Shown: positions 24,936 to 36,820 of the stretch, one piece after another
Layout of the letters: each line of letters begins with the position of its first letter
Position numbering within the stretch: position 1 is the first letter of the stretch
Assembly (NCBI GenBank): GCA_027475525.1
Contig: JAMWFC010000122.1
Coordinates: forward strand, 558,001-622,000
Origin: Macrolepiota albuminosa
Lineage: Eukaryota > Basidiomycota > Agaricomycetes > Agaricales > Agaricaceae
Direction: 5' to 3'
DNA: 64,000 nt
The notes under the pieces: generated by a model
The model's database searches: none
Told to the model about the DNA's origin: nothing
What the model saw: the letters and a program-made list of their open reading frames with translations, nothing else
Position numbers and translations under genes: made by a program

Positions 24936-25308
24936 GAAGATGCAGCTTGATACATTGATATATCTACACTAGCAAAAAAGAGTAGCAGCTGTACTAATGT
25001 CATTCGACCAGTCTGCCATCATTGATGTGGAGAAGGGGGAAATGTTACATTACATTTTTGTAAACTATAGTGTTACAAAAATGTAGCAATGTCTATCATA
25101 ATGAAATTGTACAATAAGAAACCGTCCATCTTCACTTGTCTTCTGTTGCCTTCCATTTCTTAGTAAGCTGACTGGATGATTGGGTCCGTTGCATCGGCAG
25201 CTGACTACTTTGGGAGTTGCTGCAAGCCCATCCCCTTGGGCCAGGGAGAGGGTCCTCAGCAGGGACTAGTGGCCGGATGGAAAATGATTGAGGGGGTGAT
25301 GGAGATGT

Positions 25309-27021
25309 TCATGCAAAAAATGTCCCTGAGGATGTTTGTTGAAGCAGGGACAGAGCAACGGTGAGAGCGGATAAGTCAGCAGCGTGATGGAATTGGTCAG
25401 TGGCGAGGGCAGAGGTGTTATCAGTGGAAACAGATACATCAGCAGTAGCAGGGGATTGGTCAGCAGTGGGGTCAGGAGTGGTTTCTTCCTCTTCAACAAT
25501 GGGTTTAAGTCCACTGTGCCCTGTTGGATGCACTGCCACATCATCCTGAGCTGACGGACTGGAGGTACAGGTGGAGATGTAAAGTCAACTCTGCAAAGTG
25601 TCAACTATACCCCAAATATGGCAGATCTACTCTTCCATCTGACAGATCCATCCGTCATGGGATACAAGTATCTCACACACACAAGAAACATTGATTTGCA
25701 GGGTTTCTATGTGGCCACTGAGTGTGTCGATCTGAGTCTGGTAGCAATGGAAGAAGTCCTCAATATGTGGTAACCAGCTCTCCTCAGCTGTGACAAACCT
25801 GTCCCGCACCTGCTCCCCAACATTCCGCAATGCTTTCTGGAACCCATTCTCCATCCTGTCTAAACGGCTCTCCACCCCTGCTATTACACCAGCCACAATG
25901 TCCTCACTGTGACTAGACTCCATTGCCTGCTCCTTGCCCTTTCTCTTGACCAGAAGAGGATCTGCTGGGTGGTTGAAGGTCGACGGTTGGGATGGACAGA
26001 CAGACAGTTTTGATGGTCCTGCAATTGGACTGGCTGGTTCATCTGCTAACTATTGGTTAGCTATTTGAGCAGGAAAAGAGTTTCATACTGTCATCACTCT
26101 CAATAATTGTCACTGACTTCTTTCTCAGTGGTTTTTTCCCCCTTTTCCTTATTGCTGGGCTTGATGGTTTTCTTGACAATTGTCAGGCTGCATGTTCGTT
26201 TGCAAATAAGCCAGCAGGGATTGCATGTGGTGCCGCCCTTTGCCCTGACACACTGTAACCACTTACTTGCACAATATTGGCAAGAGGGGTTGATGTGCTG
26301 ACCCTCGCAATGAGGTGCTGTCCTCAGATACCTGCCCAACAGCATCCCTCTAGTAATTTCCCCCTTTGGTATCCTGCCCTCTTGTTCTTCCTCTTCCTCT
26401 TCATCCTCGTCCTCATCCTTGTCCTCCTGCTCCTTCTGTCAACAATAGGTACCAGGAGGACGTTGACCAATATAGGTTACCCGTTTTGGCTTCTTGGGAT
26501 TTGGCAACAGACCAGACAAATCTCCTGCTACTGGAGGACTTGGTCATTTTCTCTTCTTCAGAATTGGTGACAGACCAGACAAATCTCCTGCTGCCGGCCT
26601 ATGACCTATCTAGTCTTCTTGTGCCAGTGCTATTGATGGACTGGCCTCGGTCAATGGATCAGATCGTTCTTTACAGTTCTTCCCCCCTTCTGCTCCTCTG
26701 GGTCCATTTCTTCGCAGCGTTCTTCAACTGTCTGGTCATATCCTCATCAGAAAGCTTGCTCTGGAGTAGCGGAATAACTTTGTTGATGAAACTTCTTCTG
26801 GCATCAAGGAGGAGTTTTTTGTCATCCTTGACATCCCTAACCATGAACCACATGTCAATCTACAGGACAACGATTAGTGCATGTCTATTATGCAGGAGTG
26901 CTTGTATCTTACCAGGTCCTTCTGCTGTGCTTTAAGGTTGATGCAGGTCTCTTCTAAGAGCAAGGTATAATACTCAAACATCCGTGTCAACGACCTGTTG
27001 GTGGAGTTCTTCATTAGACAT
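25309..27021 (-). pseudogene. KDZ-element gene C, copy 1 (Zn2Cys6-like, coiled coil)
   Basis: This is the decayed homologue of 52867-54453. The start exon (ATG at 27021) and the following exon with DDKKLLLDARRSFINKVIPLLQSKLSDEDMTR align well. The cysteine cluster persists as CQYCASKWLQC and CNPCWLICKRTC near 26280-26180. The coiled-coil exon (25923-25627) and acidic tail are present. Here the tail frame continues past the point where copy 2 has a TAA (CAA in copy 1). Several frameshifts and stops interrupt the middle part. Confidence 0.65.
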
Positions 27022-27660
27022 GGCGGATGGAGGATTAAAAAAACGGACGAGAACTTTACACGAAGCAAGTTCTGAAAATAGATATCATGTGACCCTGTTT
27101 AAATTACAAAAGAAGTTTGATTTATTGCTTGACAAAACCTTACTTTGTTTATCTTACAGTTTAGTAAATAACAATTAGCTAAGCAGGTCAAAAATTGCAG
27201 AGGTCCTAATATTTATTGCACTAAGCAGGAGTCGAACCCACCTACTGCAACACACAATAAACACCGATAGATAATATTCCACTAGACCATCAATGCTTAC
27301 TGTACACTGCTATAGTCTAAATAGAACCTGTTGGTGGAGTTCTTCATTAGACATGGCAGATGGAGGATTAAAGAAATGGACAAGAACTTTACACGAAGCA
27401 AGTTCTGGAAATAGATATCATGTGACCCTGTTTAAATTACAAAAGAAGTTTGATTTATTGCTTGATAAAACCTTACTTTGTTTATTTTACAGTTTAGTAA
27501 ATAACATTTAGCTAAGCAGGTCAAAAATTGCAAACGTTTTTATGTTTATTGCACTAAGCAAGAGTCAAACCCACCTACTGCAAGACATAATAAAGACCAA
27601 TGGATAATATTCTACTAGACCACCGATGCTTACTGTACACTGCTATGATGTAAATAAACA
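27003..27660. repeat. 333-bp tandem duplication, units of unequal decay
   Basis: Sequence from gene C exon 1 through one tRNA-like unit occurs twice ('acatggcgg' at 27018, 'acatggcag' at 27351). Copy 2 has it once. The first unit keeps CpG sites and is nearly identical to 54445-54755, while the second unit is CpG-depleted like the rest of copy 1. Confidence 0.75.
27218..27296 (-). tRNA. tRNA-like unit with paired acceptor stem, copy 1
   Basis: On the minus strand the 79-nt unit can pair GCATTGA with TTAGTGC over 7 bp (two G-U). It has an A box (TGGTCTAGTGG), a T arm (GTGGG/CCTGC) and a perfect B box (GGTTCGACTCC). The anticodon arm does not form a clear 5-bp stem with U33. It is base-for-base identical to 54650-54728 in copy 2. 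Confidence 0.5.
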
Positions 27661-28560
27661 TCAGTCTGATATTCTGTGTGTGGTCAAAAATTTTTGAGTT
27701 CAATGTCAATGCACTAGGGGAAGTTGAATCCACCTATTACAAAATACAAGGAATACCAATTGGAAATATTCCACTACACCACAGACGCTTCCTGTATAAT
27801 GCTATGGTGTAAATCAATATCAGTCTAATATTCCGCTAAACCCCATGGTTTTCCTCTTTCCTATATACTTCTATGGTGTAAATAAATATCAGTCTAATAT
27901 TGTCAATTCAATACAGATGCACCAGTTGTAGTAAATTCTCTATTTGTTCCAATTCTGTAGGAGTCCATTTGTGCACTACATGAATACCATCCTGACTTGT
28001 AGTAAGTGTCTGTGGTACAATGGAATATTCATAAATTGATATTTTATATTGTGCACAAGAAGTGGGTTCGACTCCCGCTAGTTCACATTATATAATAGCA
28101 GCAGGCCACTGACGTCTGCTAGCATCATGAATTTGATCTGTTGAAAACTCCAGAGATTTCTGCAGTGGCATAAGATGAACAAGTTTGCACATGTGTTTAT
28201 TCCAGTGCTCATGACAAGTTGATGATGCACTGTGGCTGACTACCTTTGTGCTGGTCTTTGTAAAAAAAGGTAGCCAGCTCTGGTGTATCGTCACTTGTCA
28301 TGTGTACTGGAATGATCTCATGTGCCAACTCCTCCATCCTATTCCACTTCAGTAATTTCTAGAGTTTTGGTTGGATCAACTACTACAGGCACTTACTACA
28401 GGTCAGTACAATGTACATGTAGAGCAAAAATGCACCCATATAAAAACACACCATTAGACTCCATTAAGGTAGAGTAGGGGGAGTAGAACACACTGCTGTA
28501 CACAATATTGAATATCAATAAACAAATATTCCATTGAACCACTGGGACTGGTTGCACCAC
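27218..28560. repeat. tRNA-like unit array, inner right flank of KDZ copy 1
   Basis: Units on the minus strand near 27218, 27548, 27708 and 28486 and on the plus strand near 28005. Each pairs a TGG(T/A)CTA(G/C)TGGAATATT-like A box with a GGTTCGACTCC-like B box. The plus-strand unit at 28005-28087 has an exact GGTTCGACTCC. The spacer between units repeats too, giving a satellite-like array with one tRNA-like segment per unit. Copy 2 has the corresponding array at 54650-56055. Confidence 0.6.
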
Positions 28561-29392
28561 TAATGTCAGCTGGCTCATATGCCGATGTCAGCTACCATTT
28601 GCTGGCATGCCAGCAGACAGTGGACACTCACGCGCCCTCTTCCTCCCCAGTGCCATCCTCTCCACTCCTCACACTACTGCACATGCCATCCCACTTCCCT
28701 CCTCCCCCCTGACCTGACATCCGACATCTGCTATGTCTGCTGGCATACCAGCAGACACCCACACTCTTCCCCCTCTTTCTCCCCACCTACGCTCTCTGAG
28801 ACGCCACCCCATGTGGTGGATGCCCATCCACACCGTTTCCTTCTCTCCCACCCTGATGCCGGACAATGCCAGACAATGCTGGGGGTTGCCAACGGATACC
28901 AGCAGATATTCAGCAGATGCCAACAGATGTATGATGGTTCAAGCCATGAAAACTCTTTTGGGAGGTATGCCATCCCCCTTCTACCTCAAAAAATCCATAC
29001 GGGAACCTGCGGAAACATAGGTGGGCATCTATTCATTGTGTTATCCAACCTTTGAATTTATCCATTAGTAACAGACCTGTGGTGCAACAGTTAAATGTAT
29101 GTTCTGTTGCTGGAGGCTTTCTCAAGGCCGGGGTTTGATTACCCCCCACAGGCATATGGCGGGCAAGATGAGTTACCTTTTTCCTCGGTCCAACCAGCCC
29201 CCATAGACCTGCGTAGGCCTCTGTGGATGTCTGCTAGTGCCCTGCGCAGGTCTGCATGGGCCCACATAGGTTTGAGTCTGTTGACATATGTCTGCATGGA
29301 TGTCCACTAGTGGCTTGTGTAGGCCTGCGTAGGTCTGCAGGGCCTTTTTGTGGATATAATGTATGACACGTACCATTGTGATGTCTCTATGT
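28108..29392 (-). repeat. Right terminal inverted repeat of KDZ copy 1
   Basis: Reverse complement of 8298-9975, shorter by a deletion of about 390 bp near its outer end (junction about 29352-29360). Its outer end, read inwards, is ACATAGAGACATCACAATGG, the same end type as the left end of copy 2. Confidence 0.8.
29076..29152 (+). tRNA. tRNA-like sequence in right TIR, copy 1
   Basis: Plus-strand counterpart of 8929-9005. It has the CCTGTGG/CCACAGG acceptor stem, TGGTGCAACAG in the A-box position and GGTTTGATTAC in place of the B box. It is a degenerate class II-like unit. Confidence 0.4.
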
Positions 29393-29400
29393 GAGCAATA
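29393..29400. repeat. Right 8-bp target site duplication of KDZ copy 1
   Basis: gagcaata directly follows the right end; it matches tagcaata at 8290-8297 in 7 of 8 positions. Confidence 0.75.
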
Positions 29401-30700
29401 GAGGTGGTTCTCCTCCACTAGTACTGCACTTCCATGGTCCATGTCAATAAATCTGTAGTTTCTAATATGCTAGCATGACAAAGTAGTTTGTTTGGAAGAG
29501 GAGAGGTGGTTTGTTGAAAAAAATGTTCCGTCTGACCTTCTTTGGCCTAGCTATCATGGATCTGTCAGAGGACTCCTCATTCCTTCCTGCTTTCACTCTT
29601 CATTTTTTCATTCTTTCTTTTATTCATTTTCTTGTTTCTGCTGTCATTCTTTTACTTTACTGCTTCTACTCTTTCAATACTATCTATTGGTACTATCCTT
29701 AGCCCTTGAGTTGCTCTGATTCTTTAGCTATCATTCAGACAAGTGTGGGCCCTTCAGTACCGCTTCCAGACCACTTACATAAGCCAGAGTTTGCCTTTCT
29801 GACCTCCAAAGTCTGGAGTTTTCCTGCCTTGTTTGTGCACTTGTTTGTTTAGGCTTTTTAAGGTTTTGTTATTCTGTACAGTTGTTTCCCATGCTTTGGA
29901 GACCCTAAAAATATCCAATCTGGCATAAGAAATCTCTAGATTTCTTTTCTTTGGATCTCCCTCTGCCAGGTGAGTAGTTATTATGATATTGTCAGTATAT
30001 ACTCTAATACACTTTGGATCTCCCTCTGCTAGCTATGTGACTGAGCCATAGCCTCCAGAGGTTGCTCTTACAGGATTTGTCAACCATCTCTTTTTCTTTT
30101 GCCAGTTTCACCTCTATTTCCCTAATTATGTTAGCTGCAAGGTCCAGGTTGTCTTGGGAAGAGTTGTCCTCAATTAGGTGTGCTTTGATAAGTAGTCTTT
30201 TGTTTTTGCCAAGAGTCCTTCTCACTATCCCAGTTACAGTGTCCTCTGCTTCTTCCACTGCTTCCTTGTTCCTGATGCTGAGAGAGAAGCCTTCAATTGT
30301 GCACAGGAAATGAGGCAGTAGGAGGTTATATGGCAATATAAAGGCTGAGGCATTTGGCATTGATATAGTCAGATGCACCATCATAATCTGGTATGCTCTT
30401 TGAGACATTTTAGAGGCCAGAAAGTGATATGGTAGTTTCTGTCTCTTGTTCCAGCATCTGAAGCTAAGTTCCTTTAGTTTATCACTCATGGCCACAAGGT
30501 TGGCCTCCTTGCTGGCCTGCCAGTCCCAAATCCAGACTTTCAGGTCTGAGTACAAGTCAAAAATTGCCCTCTGCTCTAGGAGTAGGCTGAACCAAGAGGG
30601 TGTTGAGAGGTGTATTGCTGAGATACCACCCACTGGCACTGCTGTATATGTGAGTGATTTAAAGAGTCATGGGTATTCAAGCATAGTTTGAGTAGGTGTC
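29401..30700 (-). pseudogene. LINE ORF1 relic, N-terminal and central part
   Basis: An open minus-strand frame at 30639-30004 encodes a charged, partly helical protein (KLKELSFRCWNKRQKLPYHF, then EEAEDTVTGIVRRTLGKNKR and NIIREIEVKLAKEKEMVDKS, a likely coiled coil). Near 29440 the frame MDHGSAVLVEENHLYC leads into the CCHC knuckle completed at 8297-8250 on the far side of KDZ copy 1. By position and knuckle this is ORF1 of the Tad1-like LINE. I recognise no other domain. The middle (29470-30000) is frame-shifted. Confidence 0.55.
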
Positions 30701-32264
30701 ACCAGGCTGACATTCAAGGTCTGGTCCTTTGCCTTCTTTGTATGTCTGACTATCCAGGGTGGATTGTCTCTGATTACAGGTGTTTCTGTGCCTAGAAGTG
30801 AGGTGGGGGTCTTAGTCTCTCCAGTCTGAGAGGGCAGAGGGGAAGGTATCTCATTTACTATGGTGGTGTCTCCATCTGAGTTCTTGCTCCATGATTCCTA
30901 AGATTGTGAGGTTAGACAAAACCAGGAGGGAGCCATATATGTGATCATCCAACTCATCCATGTCTGATTCCTAGTGCAAGTCTATGTGCTGGCTTTTAGC
31001 TCCTCACTGTTTCTCAGGGCTTGACATTGGGGCATGTTTCCTTGGGCCTGTACATAGTTTGGAGCATGATTAGGGAGAGCTGTCATCTTTTCACCTTATA
31101 GGATGTCTTGATTTGTTATTTTAGTGCTGGTTATATTTTGGAATACCATAAATTGGCCCTGAGCCATGCTTCAGACTCATGTATGAATCATGTCTTATTT
31201 CTGAGGCTTCCCTATTTTGGTTGTGACCATTAAAATTTGGTTCAAGATTAATAGAGGAAGAGTCTAAACCATTGAGTATTTGGCCATGGGCTCTTCTTCT
31301 GCTGCCTGAGCATCTTGGAAGAATGTATCTGGGGGAGACTTGACTGTTCTGCATGTTATACAGGCCTCTGTTGAGGTAGAAAGTGGCATACCAGCAAGCC
31401 AGGTGTGGTAGCAGCACTAGTGTCAGTGGTGCATGTAGTGGTATTTGGTCAAGAGTCCCTCTGATAGCTATTTTTTATTTATGTTGCCTGTTAATTATTA
31501 TTGATCAAGCATTATAGATACCTTGACTGCTTCTTCTGAGGCATTGGCTCCATTTTTTTCAGTTGCCTCCCACATCCAAGTCCAAACATGTACTATGTAC
31601 AAGTTCATGTTCACTATGTCCTGTAGCATATTGACTCATAGCTAGCTACCTACAGAACAGGCTCCAGCTTTTATGATATTGCATAATCTAGGTGCCAGTG
31701 GACCAATCATTTCTCTCACACCACCTGGGGCACCAGCTCTGATCAAAGCAGACCATCACATCCTCAACAGGCTCCAATCTCCCTGCAGCACCACAACTAC
31801 CTCTAGTAGTGCAAAATATTGATCCTATGCAAGCTTCAAGAATACTGGAGGAACTAGCTGCTGATGATCCAAAAGAATTGAGCACTCTGAAAAAGTCAAA
31901 GAAGGCATTGGCAGGCAGGGCAAATATGTCACCTATAATCAAATTGGTGTTCATGTTTGATCATTGTAATTATAGGAGCATCTGTAACTATGAATGAATT
32001 AAGCAGAATCTGACAGGTATGGAGTGTGAGTTCAGCATGTATTGGGATTTCCTTAATGCTGAAAGTCACCAAGTATGCCAAACTTGCTGATAGCTCAATA
32101 TATTACTGACTCCTTTAATAAAAGTATTGCGTGCTTGCCAACTCAAAATCATGGTATGGCTTCCTTCAACTTGTGTTGCAGTCCCAATGCTAAGTTCAAT
32201 TGCTATGATCATTGATAGATTTTGTTTTTCATCCTATATCAATCTTCTGTCATGATCCATCCAG
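30701..32264. other. AT-rich decayed DNA, probable LINE 5' region and unknown fragments
   Basis: Short minus-strand frames (31417-31121, 31954-31688) and a plus-strand frame (31809-31997, RILEELAADDPKELSTLKKS) are open but carry no motif I can name. Stops and AT bias match the decayed block to the left. No RNA gene or clean repeat is visible. Confidence 0.35.
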
Positions 32265-32590
32265 CATGCCAGTCCAGCCCCAGACACCTCAACTCATCAG
32301 CTCCAATAGCTGCCATCAAACCACCCCAATTGGCTTTGACGAACTCCCCAATTAGCCCTGAACACCTCTGGGCATCATCAATTATGCTGAGCCTCAGCCA
32401 AAGCACAATCCTCCACCATCACCAACCATGCCAAACCTCAGGCAACATGCAACCCCCACCAAATTGGCCAACACCCACTCTCAGCTCATTGCCCACACTC
32501 CCCATCACCCACTGACATCCTTTAGATGACCTCTCAAACCTCCAGCCATGTACCAGCAAACCAGAACTCTCCAACTTGCTTGTATGGGCT
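32265..32590. repeat. Pro/Ala-rich repeat shared with 2810-3190
   Basis: Same orientation and block order as 2810-3190, ending near 'agccatgtaccagcaaacca'. Immediately after it, near 32600, the base composition and CpG content change sharply. This may mark the end of the old decayed block. Confidence 0.5.
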
Positions 32591-32835
32591 GTTGCTAGCA
32601 CGGCGTGACTGAGATCTACACTTGATCAAAAGGTATTGGCCTGTGGCGGACCGAGGTCTACAGCATAGGGTGTTGAATCCGTGACATGGCAGTGTTAATG
32701 TGACCACATTAGCATGACGTGCCAACACAGCACGACGCGGTATATTAACTTAGCGCAGAAAGGAGAAATACCGGCAATGTTTGTATAATATTCAATGTCC
32801 AATTTGTATATAGCAGTATCCGTAAACATAACATA

Positions 32836-32843
<8 letters not shown>

Positions 32844-32876
<33 letters not shown>
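32844..32876 (+). repeat. Poly(A) run of 33
   Basis: An uninterrupted run of 33 A residues preceded by 'atatatatatt'. It could be the tail of a retroposed sequence read left to right (about 32600-32843), or a simple homopolymer. No flanking duplication was found. Confidence 0.7.
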
Positions 32877-32879
<3 letters not shown>

Positions 32880-34420
32880 GATCCTTCATTTGTCAACATT
32901 GTCCCTGTACACGTAGAACATGTTGCCGTCAACACGATCGCCATACAAGAATAAGTACATCCCTGTACGACGAGGCTTTGTATTCATAGCCTGTAAAGGG
33001 GTGTTATTTGACAAATTATGTCAAAAACTGGCAATGAACCTGTTCCTTGTTACAATTCAGATCCTTGACCCTCCCTATAACCCCTTTGATGCGCTCAAAT
33101 GCTCGAATAACATACACGTGCACAGATCTGGGCATTTGTGAGTATAACAGAGCCAAAAGAAAAGGTGCAAATACACACACTTGATGCTCTGAACTACACC
33201 AGTCCTTCTGCTTTCATTTTTTCTGATTTTATATGACGAATCGCCGTCAATAGTTCAGGAAACCGCATGAGATGATTGTTCGGAAGTTGATAAGCAAATC
33301 ATGGACGTTATGGGGTGGGAATGAACGTTCGAAGCAGCGTTGACACTGAGCAATGTCCAGGATGCTGTGATGCATTGAATACATGTGTGACAGTCACATA
33401 TATGCATCAACGTCACTCCCATTGGCTTTAAACAGCCAATGTTACCCCCTCTCCCCTCCTCCACGTCATCCTTGGAGTGTCTGCATGCAGCTAAAGGCTT
33501 TGCTGCACGAATACCTGCCCACAACACTCTCGTTGCCTTTAAACAGCCAACACTGGCCTCCTCATCGTCCTTGGAGAGTCCAGACGTGGCCGGAGGCTTT
33601 GCTGTATGTCCTAAAAAATACTAATAATAATAATGATAAAATTGTTTGATCCACTACTGACCAGCCATTATGACACGTATTTGGCTGCTGCCTGGAGCTA
33701 ATATAATGCAATGTTGTAAGACGAATCTTCACCAGTGTGAGTATGAACGCCGACGGTATGGTTGGGATAATGCGAAGCAACGAACTATACAAGCTCTGGC
33801 ATAGAGTCAGCATCAAGATAACGGTCCTGGCTATACCCAAGGCTTATGCACAGACGAGCAAAGGTACTGCCTGAGACGTGTAGAGTGTTTGGTGAGGGAC
33901 TATCTGTTGGTAAAGAAAGGCAGACAGTCTTTTGCAACCTTGGCTGCATGTAGATTGTTTTATTGTCATATGTTGCCAACATCGAGTAGAAACCAACTTG
34001 TGGAATGATTTTGGAGGGGCAACAAATAGAAGCAATGAAGTCAATGCCTTGATATATAGCAGAATAACGAAACAGAGTTTTTTGGTTTCGCTTGAATCAG
34101 GTTCGATAATACACTGTTGATTTGCATCGTAGTCCTAGAGACACATATAGCCCTTCAACTATCTGCCGACTTTACCCACATTTGGTTTTGGCTGTATGTG
34201 ATCCACTCGTGAGGCTATATAAATTTTTTAGAACATATGGTCATGCGGTTGGGAGGAGACATACCTAGCACTTTGAATGCCAGCAGTGCATGCTTGAGCG
34301 ACTCCATGAGAGTGGATGCTGACAACCAAACTGCTCAGGAGTTGCACGGAGATTGCCGTATATCTAGCAGATCATGTTATATAAAATATTCCACTTCATT
34401 CTAGAATAAACCGCTGGTTT

Positions 34421-34575
34421 CAGAAACATGTTCCATCAGAAAGCCTGCTTACCTATTTAAGGCGCTTGCACATGTGTTAAGTAAACAGGCCGTCCAACAG
34501 AAACATGTTCCATCAGAAAGCCTGCTTACCTATTTAAGGCGCTTGCACATGTGTTAAGTAAACAGGCCGTCCAAC
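34421..34575. repeat. 77-bp-period perfect tandem duplication
   Basis: The segment starting 'cagaaacatgttccatcaga' at 34421 recurs at 34498, identical over 78 bp, in sequence unrelated to the other duplications. Confidence 0.9.
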
Positions 34576-34833
34576 TGAATGCTTACATAACATTTATTAT
34601 TTATTTATTTATTTTAATGTTATTTTAAATATTTCTAATTTTAAATATGATGTATATACATGTACATCGATAGATGAATACAATTCGTATTTACTAGAAT
34701 AAAATGTTAAAATACAGTGCGTTGATACTACAATAAAATTGTGAATTATCTGTGGAACGTATAAGGACCAGTAAGCATTAAAATTAAACCGACTTATATG
34801 AAAAATACAGACGGAATTTATACGTTCCGCTCA

Positions 34834-34987
34834 TGTGAGGTCTGTAATGTGCCTGCACTAATAAAATTAGACGATGAAATACCGGACGACTGAATACTCA
34901 CGATTTCTCTTGTGAGGTCTGTAATGTGCCTGCACTAATAAAATTAGACGATGAAATACCGGACGACTGAATACTCACGATTTCTCT
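34834..34987. repeat. 77-bp perfect tandem duplication
   Basis: 'tgtgaggtctgtaatgtgcc' at 34834 and again at 34911; exactly 77 identical bases, then both flanks diverge. Confidence 0.9.
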
Positions 34988-36632
34988 CAAAGAGGTGTTG
35001 AAAACATGATGATGAGTTACGCTAGTCAGAACGATGTGCGTTACTGTTATGGCCCGAGCCATCCAGCTGTACAATGCACCGGCATACGAATAAGTGTATG
35101 CTTCATCTAAGTGTTGCTCATTGTCGCTCGGGTATAAGTAAAAAGCCACAACGAGACGACTTTCTTGGTCGAATCCCTTTATCATGAGATGTCGTGTGTT
35201 ATAGTCTCTATGAGCATAAGCGCTGACGGTAATATATAAATTTGACATCATAAAACTGCCTATAAACGCTAAAATGTCCAGAAAAACTCATCAGAACACT
35301 AAATCGGCAACGTTCACCCACATCAATACATCGAAGTACCAACTGGATACTGTAGATAAGGCAACATCCGCCATTTCCCTCATCCGTCTGCCATGTGATG
35401 ATGTAGCGGAAGTGCGGGGGCACCAATACTAAATACTAGCTATGGGGAGTGCAGACATGATGTTATGTGAGTGGAATAACAAATGTAAATGTATATGAAG
35501 ATATATTGAGAGGACACATTGACATCGTACATTTGTTGTGTAAAGTAGTGAGTTCGTGCTAATTATATGTTTTAATGATAACTCAACATATTGGCTAGTT
35601 TATCAAATTAGTGTATTGTAGTTCATCCCATTGGTATATGAGTAACACGTCGTATTTTCCGTAGAGTTTCGTGCAGAAATGTTTTGTTTTGACTCACAGG
35701 AATCCATAGATCGATCAGACTGACGTTCTTTCTGTACTGTATTACTTGATATACTTTTACCCATTGGAGTGTTCTAGCCCAGAGCGAGTAATAAGTACCA
35801 AGTCAATATACAGTGACAGTATTTGCTTCCATCAGGTGTCTGTTGAGCAAGTACACGGCAACATAGAATGCTAGTACCAGTACAACCAAGCGGGGGTGGG
35901 AATGCATTTTCTAGAGCGTACAATAGCATTTCGTAAGAGGAAGCCAGATGTAACATAGCCGGTATAAGAAACCACCGAAAGGAACCAACAGACTGAAAGG
36001 CATAGAAAGGTGGAGAGCACATCAGGGGAGAAGAGGTGAAGGATTACGTACATACTTTAATATATAAAAAACAAAACAGTAATACATATCATCAAATAGA
36101 CACGTAGCATAAGTCGTTTCAACATACCATAAATTTGTACCTTTTGTTTTTAAATAAACAATTGTGTTTCTTACTTTTACAAGTAGAAACCGGGTTTGCT
36201 TGTTGGCTAGCCTTGTACGAAGTGGCATGACAACAAGTAAATGTATATATGTGTGTTTGCTACGTAATATCCAAACAGTCATTCAACCGAACCATTACAT
36301 AATACAAAGTCACGTTTAGGAATTCGGTATTCAATTTTACTAGTCATTTCTTTTATAATTTAATAATTATTTAAAATAATGACAAAATAAATAAACAAAT
36401 ATAATTAAACTGATCATTCCACCGAATGCTTACATAATATACCATCACGTTAAAAATTTCACGGTCCTGAAATTGGTTAGGTGAACATACAGTGGACATA
36501 ACGTGCCCAAACTCATGATTACTAACTAATAAACCATGTTTAATACATGTGAATACATATTATAGCAGCATTCGGATGCACATCAGGAAAATAAATAAGT
36601 AATTAAATAAATAAAATATATAAGTAAATTGA

Positions 36633-36788
36633 TTGTCCCACCAAACGCTTATATAACATGCACCTTTGTTCACTTAATAGATATACCGAGGATCGTCTTT
36701 ACGGACTACTTGTCCCACCAAACGCTTATATAACATGCACCTTTGTTCACTTAATAGATATACCGAGGATCGTCTTTACGGACTACTT
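36633..36788. repeat. 77-bp-period perfect tandem duplication
   Basis: 'ttgtcccaccaaacgcttat' at 36633 and 36710; identical over 79 bp. Confidence 0.9.
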
Positions 36789-36820
36789 AGTCCTTATTTA
36801 GCTGTTGTAGATGAAAATAC

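Larger units (their letters stand above)
8298..29392 (-). mobile_element. KDZ-type DNA transposon, copy 1 (decayed, 21.1 kb)
   Basis: The element has long terminal inverted repeats, an 8-bp target duplication and a KDZ transposase relic. It shares its internal gene order with copy 2 (41320-58525): gene A, transposase, gene B and gene C. The left end starts CAGAGTAGAGCATCACAAC. The right end, read inwards, starts ACATAGAGACATCACAA; copy 2 has the same two end types. Copy 1 is longer because an LTR retroelement (12280-18641) sits in gene A. It lacks about 290 bp around the transposase start and about 300 bp of gene A. Most differences from copy 2 are CpG to TpG/CpA. It is inserted in a LINE ORF1 and cannot be autonomous. 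Confidence 0.85.
32600..36820. other. Less decayed DNA with no recognised gene
   Basis: CpG dinucleotides are common here, unlike 1-32590. Several medium open frames lie on the minus strand. One (35251-34898) encodes HRDYNTRHLMIKGFDQESR. Another (36022-35774) encodes LASSYEMLLYALENAFPPP. A third (33982-33785) encodes LPTDSPSPNTLHVSGSTFAR. They look more protein-like than chance but I cannot link them by clear splice sites or assign a family. A short AT-rich motif around 'ccaccgaatgcttacataata' recurs near 34577, 36285, 36414 and 36635 beside (aaat)n runs. An imperfect ~115-bp repeat ('tttaaacagccaa') sits at 33425 and 33538. Confidence 0.4.

Noticed and set aside
34898..36282. Host gene on the minus strand
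   Set aside because: Open frames look protein-like but no splice sites link them convincingly, no family is recognised and a 77-bp duplication lies in the region; kept only as a remark.
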